A stretch of DNA of 13,506 bases from Bacteroidota bacterium (lineage in GTDB: Bacteria; Bacteroidota; Ignavibacteria; Palsa-1295): NCBI GenBank assembly GCA_025363505.1, contig JANYDV010000098.1:1-13506 (forward strand), read 5' to 3'. Numbering within the stretch: position 1 is the first letter of the stretch; the number at the start of each line of letters is the position of its first letter. Positions 1 to 7,616 of the stretch are shown here, piece by piece. The notes beneath the pieces are model-generated. The model saw nothing but the letters and a program-made list of their open reading frames with translations, had not been told where the DNA came from and did no database searches. The translations under genes were made by a program, and so were the position numbers.

Positions 1-57
1 GTTGTTAGCCTTAAATATTTTTTTGGTACTACCTTTTTTTACAGTGACTTTTTTCAT
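1..57 (-). CDS. Possible 5' end of a lysine-rich protein, cut by window edge
   Basis: On the minus strand an ATG at 55-57 opens a frame that runs off the left edge of the window after 19 codons. The visible residues are MKKVTVKKGSTKKIFKANN, with seven lysines in 19 residues and no signal peptide, which suggests a cytoplasmic or nucleic-acid-binding protein. There is no recognisable Shine-Dalgarno sequence, but most genes in this window lack one. The fragment is too short to assign to a family. It may be a chance open frame, and an overlapping plus-strand frame (2-208) is also open, although that one looks less protein-like. Confidence 0.3.
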   Translation of the reverse strand, partial: MKKVTVKKGSTKKIFKANN

Positions 58-287
58 AGACGGAAAGTGTATATGCGCAACAGAGAAATTAATATCTCTC
101 TTGATTACCAGTACGAGCATCTCTATAAACCTCAGTCGAAAGCAATGGTTCGTCAGCGTGAACGTGATTGCTGTAAGTGATGTTAAAAGCCCCGACCAAA
201 AAACGTAAGAACAAGATTCCGTTATCTTTTATAAAGCAGTATATAACTCACTTGTTCTGATTCGCTTACACGAAAAAATTTGACTTT
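58..287. promoter_or_regulatory. Non-coding gap upstream of the tRNA, with an imperfect palindrome
   Basis: No convincing gene lies here. An imperfect palindrome occupies 82-99 (AGAGA / TCTCT arms extended by an AT pair and a TA pair around one mismatch). It sits about 25 bases upstream of the possible minus-strand start at 57, where an operator could lie. AT-rich stretches at 226-247 (including TATAAA and TATATAA) could be part of the tRNA promoter, but no clear -35/-10 pair can be aligned. All of this is weak. Confidence 0.25.
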
Positions 288-374
288 GGAGAGGTGGCAG
301 AGTGGTCGAATGCGGCGGTCTCGAAAACCGTTATACTCGCAAGGGTATCGAGAGTTCGAATCTCTCCCTCTCCG
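288..374 (+). tRNA. tRNA-Ser (anticodon CGA)
   Basis: An 87-base class II tRNA. The acceptor arms GGAGAGG (288-294) and CCTCTCC (367-373) pair perfectly, followed by a discriminator G at 374. The anticodon stem GCGGT (315-319) pairs with 327-331 around the loop CTCGAAA, giving anticodon CGA at 322-324, which reads serine codon UCG. A long variable arm follows, typical of tRNA-Ser, and then the T arm with GTTCGAATC. The 3' CCA is not fully encoded, since the next bases are CAT. The gene converges on the protease gene, whose stop codon lies only 20 bases beyond its 3' end. No terminator hairpin is evident in that gap. Confidence 0.97.
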
Positions 375-394
375 CATTGATTGTCGTTATGGTC

Positions 395-3300
395 CTATCG
401 GTCTCTGATAATCACGAACTTCGACTCATTTGATTTTACGCTTTTTCCTGCATCGTCTTTTCCACTGACGTGATAGAGATACACTCCGCTTGGTAATATG
501 TTTCCATTTTCGTCACGCATATCCCATTGCACACCACCTGATCTATCGAGCGTAGTGAGGCGTTTGAGGAATCGCATTTCGGGTGTATAAATACTTATCT
601 CAGCTATTGCAGTAAGCCCGGCGAACGTCATCACTTCATCTTGGGCATGAACGGGGCTTGGGTAGGTAAAGAGATGATCGAACGATGCGGCAGTTGGTGT
701 TTCGCCAAGGCAATTTCCGGCAGAGGACTCAATCATCAAACTACCCGAAGTAATATGTTCGATACAGAGCACAAACGATCTGCCGATTGGAGTTAAGAGT
801 GTACTCGGGCTAAGATCGAGATAGACTGCGTTCGGGTTGAGCGGATCACGAGATGCCGAAATAATTTTTCCGAACGGCGATAAAGTATAATTACTGATCG
901 TAAGTGCATTGTCATTTGGCGGCAAAGAAAACTCGATATGAATCCGCGACGAACCTTCGAAGCGCCAACGAACGATATAAAATTTTTCATTAACGGGTGC
1001 AGTCTCAGGAGTCCATTGTAGAGCAGCGACAGTATCAAAGGGTGAATTCCAAATATCACGAACGGCAAATGAACGAACGCGAACAGTATGGCTTCTCGAC
1101 GGAGCGGGTGTCGTGTCGAGAGTAACAACAATCAAACTATCAGCACCAATGATTGCGCTCGAAGCACCAATGTTATCGTCAATGACAAATTGATCTCCAC
1201 TAAGTGGTGAACTCGCAAGCAACTGACTTGTATGTATGCGAAGTATGTTGCCATCCCAAGAAAGATTTTTTAATCTCGGCATTGGATGCACCACACAGAA
1301 CGCCCCAGGCGCAGGAGCGCTTGAAGGATTAGAAAAGGTCGGCACCAACGAAGCAACCGAATAAATAAATGTATCGCCGTTAATCACGTCACTATCGCTG
1401 TACTCGGTAGTGACGGCAGAGTCGATCACGATATACTGTGCATTGGGCTGGTTGGGGGCGCGAAGAATATAGTATTGCAATGCGTTTGCAACGGGCGACC
1501 ATCGGAGATCAACACGATTAGTATCTCTTGGTAATACTTCCAAGCCTGCAGGAGCGGGAGCATTATTGGCGAAGGACTGATCTTGCTCGAAGAAATGAAT
1601 AGAGTCACCGGCGGCAAAACCAAATTCACGTTTTCCGTTATTATCAAAATCAAATGCAATTGCCCCACGCGGTGAATTGACGATAGGAAAATGCCAAAGC
1701 GGGTGCATTGTTTTTCCCAAGCTATCATACTCTAATAAGTAAAAATTCGGAAACAGTGCAAGCACGAGGTTGTCATATTTTTTTCCGGTGACAGAATGAA
1801 TAGCACCAAGACTTGAACGATAGGGTGATAGCGAGCGAGCAGTATTAAAATGATCGGTATAGGCAGTCTGGAAAACAGCGTTGCCGAGATTGAACAATAC
1901 TTTTACCGTCCAATAATTAGCATCATATTCGTTGTTGCTATTGAGGTCATAAGATTGGTGATAGGCAATAGCAATATCAGGTTTGCCATCGCCATTAAAA
2001 TCACCTACAGCAATGTTGCGCCCTTCGGAGTTGCCATCGTTGGGATCGGAGAAGATTGTTGTAAAAGATGTTGCAGCAGAGGGATCGTATTTGTAAATAT
2101 TCAGATCAGCATCATCATCGAGTATAGCAATTTGTTGTGTATTGTTGCCGAGAAAGTCGGCACTGCGCGAATCGGCTATGCTGTAATTATTGGCTGCGTA
2201 AAATGGCGCGGGATGTGTAGTATTAATCAACGAGCCAAGTGTTGAACGAGTGGGTAATAGTTTATTAACTTCAAATTGTTGATAGAGCGAGTTGCCCGAT
2301 TTGATTGTTGCCACGGCAACCAATTCATCTTTGCCATCAGCATCGACATCGGTTAAAGATGTTGCGAACAGCAAGCCTGAGGTGGTGTCGCTATAGACAA
2401 GATCGCCAAAGATTGAATGCGCGGCATTTCCTCGATAGACATAGACATCGTTGCCGGTGGCTTGTAATAAGACTTCAGGTTTTCCATCGCCGGTGATGTT
2501 GCCGATAGATCGGGGAAGTGCTTGGATGTTAAGCGAATCGGTTACCACAAAACGATTGCTCGCTTTGTTGAACGTAAATACTTTTACTGCTCCGTAATTC
2601 GCACCGCCGGGAGCGATACTTTCAATGACATTGCTATTGCCTGAGGAGGTGATGACACTATCGAGTAAGTAACCGCTCGGCAGAGAATAATTTTTTTGAA
2701 TAAAGCCACTGTGTGAGACTGCTTCGTTCGGAAGCACTGTCGTTGCCGAGAGCAGCGATGAATCACCGGCAGCTGTTTGCAGTATTATTTTTAATTCGAG
2801 TGGTATGCCGGCTTCGACATCATCTGTCGAAAGTGTGATCGAATGATTTTTTGTCAGACGATCATCATTCTTTGCCTGCCAAGAGAGTGTTCCTGCTCTT
2901 CGGTACAGTAGTGTTGCGCGTGCAGCCAAAGCACTGCCGCAAGAAACAAGTAAAATCCTTTTCTCTTTGTCGTAGAGAGTATCGATTTTCATTGTTGCAT
3001 CAAATCGCGAAGTATCTACGAGTACGATATTCATTCGCTCTTCGATCGCTCGCGAATCGGTGGTGGACATTACCAGTCGGAGTGTATAGATTCCGCTTGT
3101 GAGATTTTTTGTATTGAATTGCGTCAGCGTTTTATCAAGCACTTGCTTATCGCTTGAGTCGATCAACACCCATGGAGCGGGGTTTGTGAGATCAGCATCA
3201 GGATTTAATCCTGCGCCGTAGGAGAGAGTCCAATACTTAAACAGTGGCGAAACGACACTGCCGCGAATTATTTTTATCGTACCGATATGAATTGCATCAT

Positions 3301-4744
3301 CAGTGTTTGGCGAAATGATTTTAAGAGCAGCACCACCAACAAACTCTACTGCGCGTTTTGCATTCACTCTCCCGTTTGCGTGCGTGTGATCGAAGCCGAG
3401 AGGGAATTGATCGTCGGTCGTTGATTCAAGAATAGTGCGAATGACATCGTTCGATGCGTTCGGATGTGAAGCAAGAATAAGCCCTGCGACAGCAGCCACT
3501 GCAGGCGCAGAAAAACTCGTGCCTGAGAGTATTTGATATCCATTGACCGACAGGACATTGATGCCGCCGCCGGGGGCAACCACATCCATTGCTTCGCCGT
3601 GTTGTGATTCGACTGCAATCACTTCTTTTTTGTCTTGATCGCGTGTCGTCATTCCGACCGAGAGGCATTGATCGAGATCAGACGGATAGTGACGCCCGTC
3701 ACCGCCGGCATTGCCGCTCGACGCGACTACTAGCACACCTTGTGCTGTTGCATAACGAATAGCATCGCGCTGAAGCAACGAAGGCACGACATCTCCAAAC
3801 GAAAGATTCAGAATGCGAACACTATTATCAGCGGCATAAATAATTGCTGTTGCAATATCATCATCTTCGGCGTTGCCGGTTGCATCGAAGGCACGAAGGG
3901 CAACGAGTTTGCATCTTGGAGCGATACCGGCAATGCCGATCGAATTATTTTCGACAGCACCGATCACACCTGATACAGCAGTGCCGTGACTATGAGGTTC
4001 TTCGTCAAAGGGGATGGCGTCACGGGTTTGCGCATCGCCGAAATTGATATTTTCTTGATCGACAAAATCATAACCGATGACATCGTCGGCATAACCATTG
4101 TGGTCTTGATCAATACCATCGAGATCGCCACTGACAAGATTGCCGTGAGCATCAAGATGCTTCTGGCTTGAACTCCAAGCATCAAAGAGTCCGTTATGAT
4201 TAATATCTTCTAATGGATTAATCGCAAACTGACCGATCAGATCAGGATGATCCCACTCTACACCGGTATCAACGACACCAATATGAATAGTGCTGTCACC
4301 TTTGGTCGTTTTCCAAGCACCCAGAACATCCATCGCTGTGTGTGCCCATTGTTCGTTATAGAGTGAGTCGTTGGGTTTTGCGAGAAGATCGATATGGGTG
4401 ATATGGTTTGGCTCGGCATATTCGATCTCAGCAAATTGTGACAGCAGAGTAGTAATACTATCGATACGAATCTGTTTATGTAACGGAAGAATAATAATGC
4501 GATCAAGCCCGAATGTGTTTTTGGTTGAGAGAGTATTTGAGATATTCTTTGGATAAATTCTTCCTGCATTGGCAACTGCAACCGGAGAAATGGAAGCAAG
4601 CACCGCTCGAAGCGAACTCGACGGCGAGGAAAGCGACGATGAGGTGCGAAACTTGATGACCAAACTCGATGCGACACGAGTTTGTGCTAAGACAGAAGTT
4701 GCACCGACGAACAAAATAAGAATGCAAAAAAGAATTCGCTTCAT
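395..4744 (-). CDS. Secreted S8 (subtilisin-like) serine protease with FG-GAP/VCBS-like repeats, FN3 and C-terminal FlgD-like sorting domain
   Basis: A 1449-residue exported multidomain protease. The chosen start is the ATG at 4742-4744, where a signal peptide begins (MKRILFCILILFVGATSVLA, then Q). A TTG 18 bases upstream is possible but would put six residues before it. Residues below are counted from the ATG. The S8 domain spans about 120-470, with catalytic Asp159 (VVDTG), His253 (SHGTAVSG), oxyanion Asn345 (SSGNAGG) and Ser410 (GTSFSAP). Asp/Asn-rich insertions between Asp159 and His253 (DINHNG, DQDHNGYADD) look like calcium sites. FG-GAP/VCBS-like Asp-rich repeats follow near 747-760, 797-812, 913-926 and 1030-1045 (for example GDFNGDGKPDIAIA), then a fibronectin type III domain near 1065-1145. 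The last 90 residues (GVQWDMRDENGNILPSGVYLY) match the FlgD-Ig/type IX secretion sorting family. It probably crosses the outer membrane by the type IX system and degrades protein outside the cell; the substrate is unknown. It is divergent from the lipoprotein gene. Confidence 0.93.
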   Translation of the reverse strand: MKRILFCILILFVGATSVLAQTRVASSLVIKFRTSSSLSSPSSSLRAVLASISPVAVANAGRIYPKNISNTLSTKNTFGLDRIIILPLHKQIRIDSITTLLSQFAEIEYAEPNHITHIDLLAKPNDSLYNEQWAHTAMDVLGAWKTTKGDSTIHIGVVDTGVEWDHPDLIGQFAINPLEDINHNGLFDAWSSSQKHLDAHGNLVSGDLDGIDQDHNGYADDVIGYDFVDQENINFGDAQTRDAIPFDEEPHSHGTAVSGVIGAVENNSIGIAGIAPRCKLVALRAFDATGNAEDDDIATAIIYAADNSVRILNLSFGDVVPSLLQRDAIRYATAQGVLVVASSGNAGGDGRHYPSDLDQCLSVGMTTRDQDKKEVIAVESQHGEAMDVVAPGGGINVLSVNGYQILSGTSFSAPAVAAVAGLILASHPNASNDVIRTILESTTDDQFPLGFDHTHANGRVNAKRAVEFVGGAALKIISPNTDDAIHIGTIKIIRGSVVSPLFKYWTLSYGAGLNPDADLTNPAPWVLIDSSDKQVLDKTLTQFNTKNLTSGIYTLRLVMSTTDSRAIEERMNIVLVDTSRFDATMKIDTLYDKEKRILLVSCGSALAARATLLYRRAGTLSWQAKNDDRLTKNHSITLSTDDVEAGIPLELKIILQTAAGDSSLLSATTVLPNEAVSHSGFIQKNYSLPSGYLLDSVITSSGNSNVIESIAPGGANYGAVKVFTFNKASNRFVVTDSLNIQALPRSIGNITGDGKPEVLLQATGNDVYVYRGNAAHSIFGDLVYSDTTSGLLFATSLTDVDADGKDELVAVATIKSGNSLYQQFEVNKLLPTRSTLGSLINTTHPAPFYAANNYSIADSRSADFLGNNTQQIAILDDDADLNIYKYDPSAATSFTTIFSDPNDGNSEGRNIAVGDFNGDGKPDIAIAYHQSYDLNSNNEYDANYWTVKVLFNLGNAVFQTAYTDHFNTARSLSPYRSSLGAIHSVTGKKYDNLVLALFPNFYLLEYDSLGKTMHPLWHFPIVNSPRGAIAFDFDNNGKREFGFAAGDSIHFFEQDQSFANNAPAPAGLEVLPRDTNRVDLRWSPVANALQYYILRAPNQPNAQYIVIDSAVTTEYSDSDVINGDTFIYSVASLVPTFSNPSSAPAPGAFCVVHPMPRLKNLSWDGNILRIHTSQLLASSPLSGDQFVIDDNIGASSAIIGADSLIVVTLDTTPAPSRSHTVRVRSFAVRDIWNSPFDTVAALQWTPETAPVNEKFYIVRWRFEGSSRIHIEFSLPPNDNALTISNYTLSPFGKIISASRDPLNPNAVYLDLSPSTLLTPIGRSFVLCIEHITSGSLMIESSAGNCLGETPTAASFDHLFTYPSPVHAQDEVMTFAGLTAIAEISIYTPEMRFLKRLTTLDRSGGVQWDMRDENGNILPSGVYLYHVSGKDDAGKSVKSNESKFVIIRDR

Positions 4745-4866
4745 AAATAGAATATATCGCAAAAACTAACGAACTGCGGCGCGTCCGCGTTTCTAAAATT
4801 CGAGGTAGAAATTAAGACACCAATAGAACCGCCCCCTTGGTAAGTCTGTTACGAAACAATCAGTTA
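4745..4866. promoter_or_regulatory. Divergent intergenic region with a small GC-rich hairpin
   Basis: This 122-base gap separates the starts of the minus-strand protease and the plus-strand lipoprotein, so it must hold promoters for both. A GC-rich inverted repeat, GCGG (4776-4779) and CCGC (4785-4788) with loop CGCGT, sits next to an A-tract (CGCAAAAA, 4758-4765). No confident -35/-10 or Bacteroidetes-type -33/-7 pair was found. Neither start codon has a clear Shine-Dalgarno sequence. Confidence 0.45.
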
Positions 4867-5349
4867 ATGAAATATTCTCTTTATATCGTCATCGTGATCT
4901 TGCTTGCATTTGGCGGCTGTGACAAGGGGCTTGCTCCGCCAGCGCCTGAGCAAGTAACCTCACTCAGCGGCTCGGTACATTTTACGGGCGTGTTTGCGCC
5001 GTGCGACTCGGTCAGGATACTTGCCGTAGTGCTTGCGCAACATCCGGCGCCATTTTCGGTGGGTGATCTCTTGGCTGAGTATAACAAGACAATCTTTATC
5101 TTTCAGCTTGCGCCGTGTTCATTCCATGATACATCGTTTTCGTTTATCCTCAAACCTGGGCACTATCAATATCTTGGGGTTGCACAAAATTATGGTGATA
5201 GCTTATTTAAAGATTGGCGCATCGTTGGTTTTGCACACAATGAGCTTGACTCGGCTCTTGATTTTAATTTACAAACCGGCGACCACCCAAGCAACATTGT
5301 TTTGAGAGTTCGTTTTGATTCACTTCCTCGTCAGCCGTTTATTCGATGA
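4867..5349 (+). CDS. Small predicted lipoprotein of unknown function, overlapping the TonB receptor gene
   Basis: A 160-residue protein. I place the start at ATG 4867 because it begins directly with a signal sequence, MKYSLYIVIVILLAFGG followed by Cys18. An in-frame TTG at 4837 would add ten non-hydrophobic residues. The AFGGC stretch is a relaxed lipobox, so the mature protein is probably lipid-anchored at Cys18. A Pro/Ala-rich spacer (GLAPPAPEQ) follows, and then a region predicted by eye to be beta-rich with two further cysteines (46 and 84) that could form a disulfide. I do not recognise the family; it could be a small Ig- or transthyretin-like fold. Its TGA stop overlaps the ATG of the receptor gene (ATGA, 5346-5349), so the two are translationally coupled and probably act together at the outer membrane. 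This resembles other lipoprotein/TonB-receptor pairs, although it is far smaller than SusD. Confidence 0.8.
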   Translation: MKYSLYIVIVILLAFGGCDKGLAPPAPEQVTSLSGSVHFTGVFAPCDSVRILAVVLAQHPAPFSVGDLLAEYNKTIFIFQLAPCSFHDTSFSFILKPGHYQYLGVAQNYGDSLFKDWRIVGFAHNELDSALDFNLQTGDHPSNIVLRVRFDSLPRQPFIR

Positions 5350-7532
5350 TACGATATTTCACTTTATTGATCGTGATAACCACACTGATAGGTGAGGCTC
5401 AGGCGCAGCGAATCATTAGTGGAGTCATTCGCTATAAAACGAATCACGAACCGATAGCCGGAGCAACTGTATCAATCGAAGATAAGAATGCTCATATCAT
5501 TCGATCACAAAGCACTCATGCCAACGGAGCGTTCAAGATCTTTCACGCAGACAGTGCAGTCTCTCTTTCTATTAATGCCTACGGTTGTGAGTTTACGCGC
5601 ATTGCTGTAACCGATACGAATTATTATAGCATCGAGCTTACGGTCACGAGTAAACGCGCAGATGACATCGTCGTCACCGCAGAGCGATATGTAACAGCGG
5701 TGCAGGACGTGCCTGTCTCGATTGCTGTTGTAAAAGAGCAAGAATTATTGTCACGCGCACCCACTGCAATAGATGATGCTCTGCGTTGGGTTCCGGGAGT
5801 GACGGTTACTGAATCGCAGGTAAATATTCGTGGCTCATCGGGGTATGGGCGTGGCGTGGGGTCGAGAGTATTATTTTTACTTGATGGAATGCCGTTGCTG
5901 GCGGCGGATAACGGCGACATAAAATTTGATATTTTACCGGCGATGGATATATCGCGTATCGAAGTCGTCAAAGGAGCAGGTTCGGCGTTATATGGTTCGA
6001 GCGCATTGGGCGGCGTGATTAATCTTATTACTCGTGAACCGACCGACACGATGCGAACTGCATTTACTGCATTCGGCGGTATCTATGACCAACCGAAATA
6101 TGATCAATGGCGAGTACCCGTACTCAAGCGTCGTTTTACGTCGCTTGAGCTTGGATCATCGGGTATGATCGGTCGTGTGGGGATATTGGGGAGCGCAGTC
6201 TATCGTCGCAACGAAGGGTACCGGCTTGGTGATGATTCGTACAAAGAAGAAGGCTTTTTGAAAGTGACGACACCGCTATCATCACACACATCACTCAACA
6301 GCTCGATCATTGTTGCCAACGAAGATCATGGCGGATGGCTCTATTGGAAAAATCTTTCGAATGCATTATTACCTTCGGATTCGCTTGGGGCACTTAATGG
6401 AAGAATACATTCATTCAAAGCGAATCTGCAATCGTCATTAAACATTTCGACCGAATCGTTGGCGCATATTATTCGAGGCGATGTTTATTTTACTCATTTC
6501 TCGACTGACCCCACAGCGCCGGGTGCACCGGAAGGAGCGCACTCGAATGGAACAAATTATACACTTGAGTACGATCTCCATTTCGACGCATCAGATCATT
6601 TGTTTCTCACATCAGGGTTGATCGGCAACTATCAAACTGTATCCTCCGATCTTTTTAGTAATCATCATGGTCTATCGCTTGCATATTTGTTGCAAGGGGA
6701 GTGGAAAAGCGATTCACTGACGCTTACGGCGGGTGTTCGAGCGGATGCAATTGCGTATGACACAGCATCGTGGTTAGGAAATATCTCGCCGAAACTCGGG
6801 GCAAGTTACCGTCTGAGCGAAGATATTTCTCTCAGAGCATCTTTTGGTACGGGATTCCGAGCACCAACGATCAGTGAGCAATTTATTGATCAAGTCTTTA
6901 GCGGTTTTCCGGTAAAGCCGAACCCCTCGCTTACTCCTGAACGAAGCTACTCGACCGAGATCGGGGCGGCGTATCGGGACGATCATTGGTATCTTGACGG
7001 AGCCGTGTTTTATTCACGCTTCAGCCAATTGATCGAGCCGCAATTTACTTCAAACGGCACGACATCATACATCCAATTTAAAAACGTCACCGATGCGTTG
7101 ATCGTTGGGCACGAAGAAGTACTTGAGTATTTTCCGTTTGCCAACAACACACTCACCGCTCGAATCGGATACACGTATGTCTTTCCGCAAAATCGCATCA
7201 CGAGAGAAATTTTAGAATTTCGACCTCGACATTTGTTTCAATCACGATTATCTTCGGAGATTGGGTCACTCTCATTGTCAGCAGACTTCCGTTATATCAG
7301 TAAGTATGAGACCGTTGATCCGGTGTTGATACAACAAGTGCCTGATGGTGAATCACGAGTAGATGCCTATGTGCTTGATGCGAGAGTTTCTTACGGGTTT
7401 GATCACTTGATAGGAGTGCCCGTAAAATTGACCTTTCAGGTACAGAATCTTCTCAATTATTATTACGTAGAGATTGTAGGGAATGTCGCACCATTACGAA
7501 ATTTTTCCCTGCGGGTAGAAACAGTATTTTAA
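5346..7532 (+). CDS. TonB-dependent outer-membrane receptor with N-terminal carboxypeptidase-regulatory-like domain
   Basis: A 728-residue active-transport receptor that moves a bound substrate through the outer membrane using TonB/ExbBD energy. The signal peptide is residues 1-20, cleaved after AQA and before Gln21. Residues 22-100 resemble a CarboxypepD_reg-like beta-sandwich (GVIRYKTNHEPIAGATVSI), common in Bacteroidetes receptors. A TonB box lies at 106-113 (DDIVVTAE). The plug domain spans about 117-232 and shows the family signature (VNIRGSSGYGRG, VLFLLDGMPLL, IEVVKGAGSALYGSSALGGV). The rest is a 22-strand-type barrel, with the receptor motif FGTGFRAPTISEQF and a C-terminal aromatic residue (VETVF). 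The length is normal for TonB receptors of the siderophore/cobalamin size class and shorter than SusC proteins. The substrate cannot be read from sequence. It overlaps the upstream lipoprotein gene by four bases. Confidence 0.95.
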   Translation: MIRYFTLLIVITTLIGEAQAQRIISGVIRYKTNHEPIAGATVSIEDKNAHIIRSQSTHANGAFKIFHADSAVSLSINAYGCEFTRIAVTDTNYYSIELTVTSKRADDIVVTAERYVTAVQDVPVSIAVVKEQELLSRAPTAIDDALRWVPGVTVTESQVNIRGSSGYGRGVGSRVLFLLDGMPLLAADNGDIKFDILPAMDISRIEVVKGAGSALYGSSALGGVINLITREPTDTMRTAFTAFGGIYDQPKYDQWRVPVLKRRFTSLELGSSGMIGRVGILGSAVYRRNEGYRLGDDSYKEEGFLKVTTPLSSHTSLNSSIIVANEDHGGWLYWKNLSNALLPSDSLGALNGRIHSFKANLQSSLNISTESLAHIIRGDVYFTHFSTDPTAPGAPEGAHSNGTNYTLEYDLHFDASDHLFLTSGLIGNYQTVSSDLFSNHHGLSLAYLLQGEWKSDSLTLTAGVRADAIAYDTASWLGNISPKLGASYRLSEDISLRASFGTGFRAPTISEQFIDQVFSGFPVKPNPSLTPERSYSTEIGAAYRDDHWYLDGAVFYSRFSQLIEPQFTSNGTTSYIQFKNVTDALIVGHEEVLEYFPFANNTLTARIGYTYVFPQNRITREILEFRPRHLFQSRLSSEIGSLSLSADFRYISKYETVDPVLIQQVPDGESRVDAYVLDARVSYGFDHLIGVPVKLTFQVQNLLNYYYVEIVGNVAPLRNFSLRVETVF

Positions 7533-7616
7533 TTTATTCGCAAAAAGTCGCGAAGCGACGAAATACCCAGCGGATCGAAACGGAACTTTGGGTATGCTAT
7601 TATAAAAATTTATAGA
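7533..7616. repeat. Intergenic inverted repeats between receptor and TatD-fusion genes
   Basis: Two inverted repeats lie in this 84-base gap. The first is a tight hairpin, GTCGC (7547-7551), loop GAA, GCGAC (7555-7559). It is preceded by five A residues, so on the minus strand it has the form of an intrinsic terminator (stem followed by T5) even though both flanking genes are on the plus strand. The second is ATACCCA (7563-7569) matched by TGGGTAT (7589-7595) across a 19-base spacer, which could be an operator. The AT-rich segment 7597-7614 just before the TatD start may be its promoter, but no consensus elements align convincingly. Confidence 0.5.

Noticed and set aside
2..208. Plus-strand open frame of 68 codons at the left edge
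   Set aside because: It would need a TTG start, has no recognisable domain and a composition unlike the neighbouring genes. The K-rich minus-strand start at 57 is a slightly better explanation.
288..376. tRNA-Ser as an integration site for a mobile element
   Set aside because: No integrase is nearby and I see no second copy of the tRNA 3' end elsewhere in the window.
1426..4727. Many open frames of 60-140 codons on both strands inside the protease gene
   Set aside because: They overlap a continuous, domain-rich reading frame, lack recognisable motifs and are frame shadows.
4867..7532. SusC/SusD-type glycan uptake pair
   Set aside because: The lipoprotein is 160 residues rather than about 500, shows no SusD features, and the receptor is shorter than SusC proteins.
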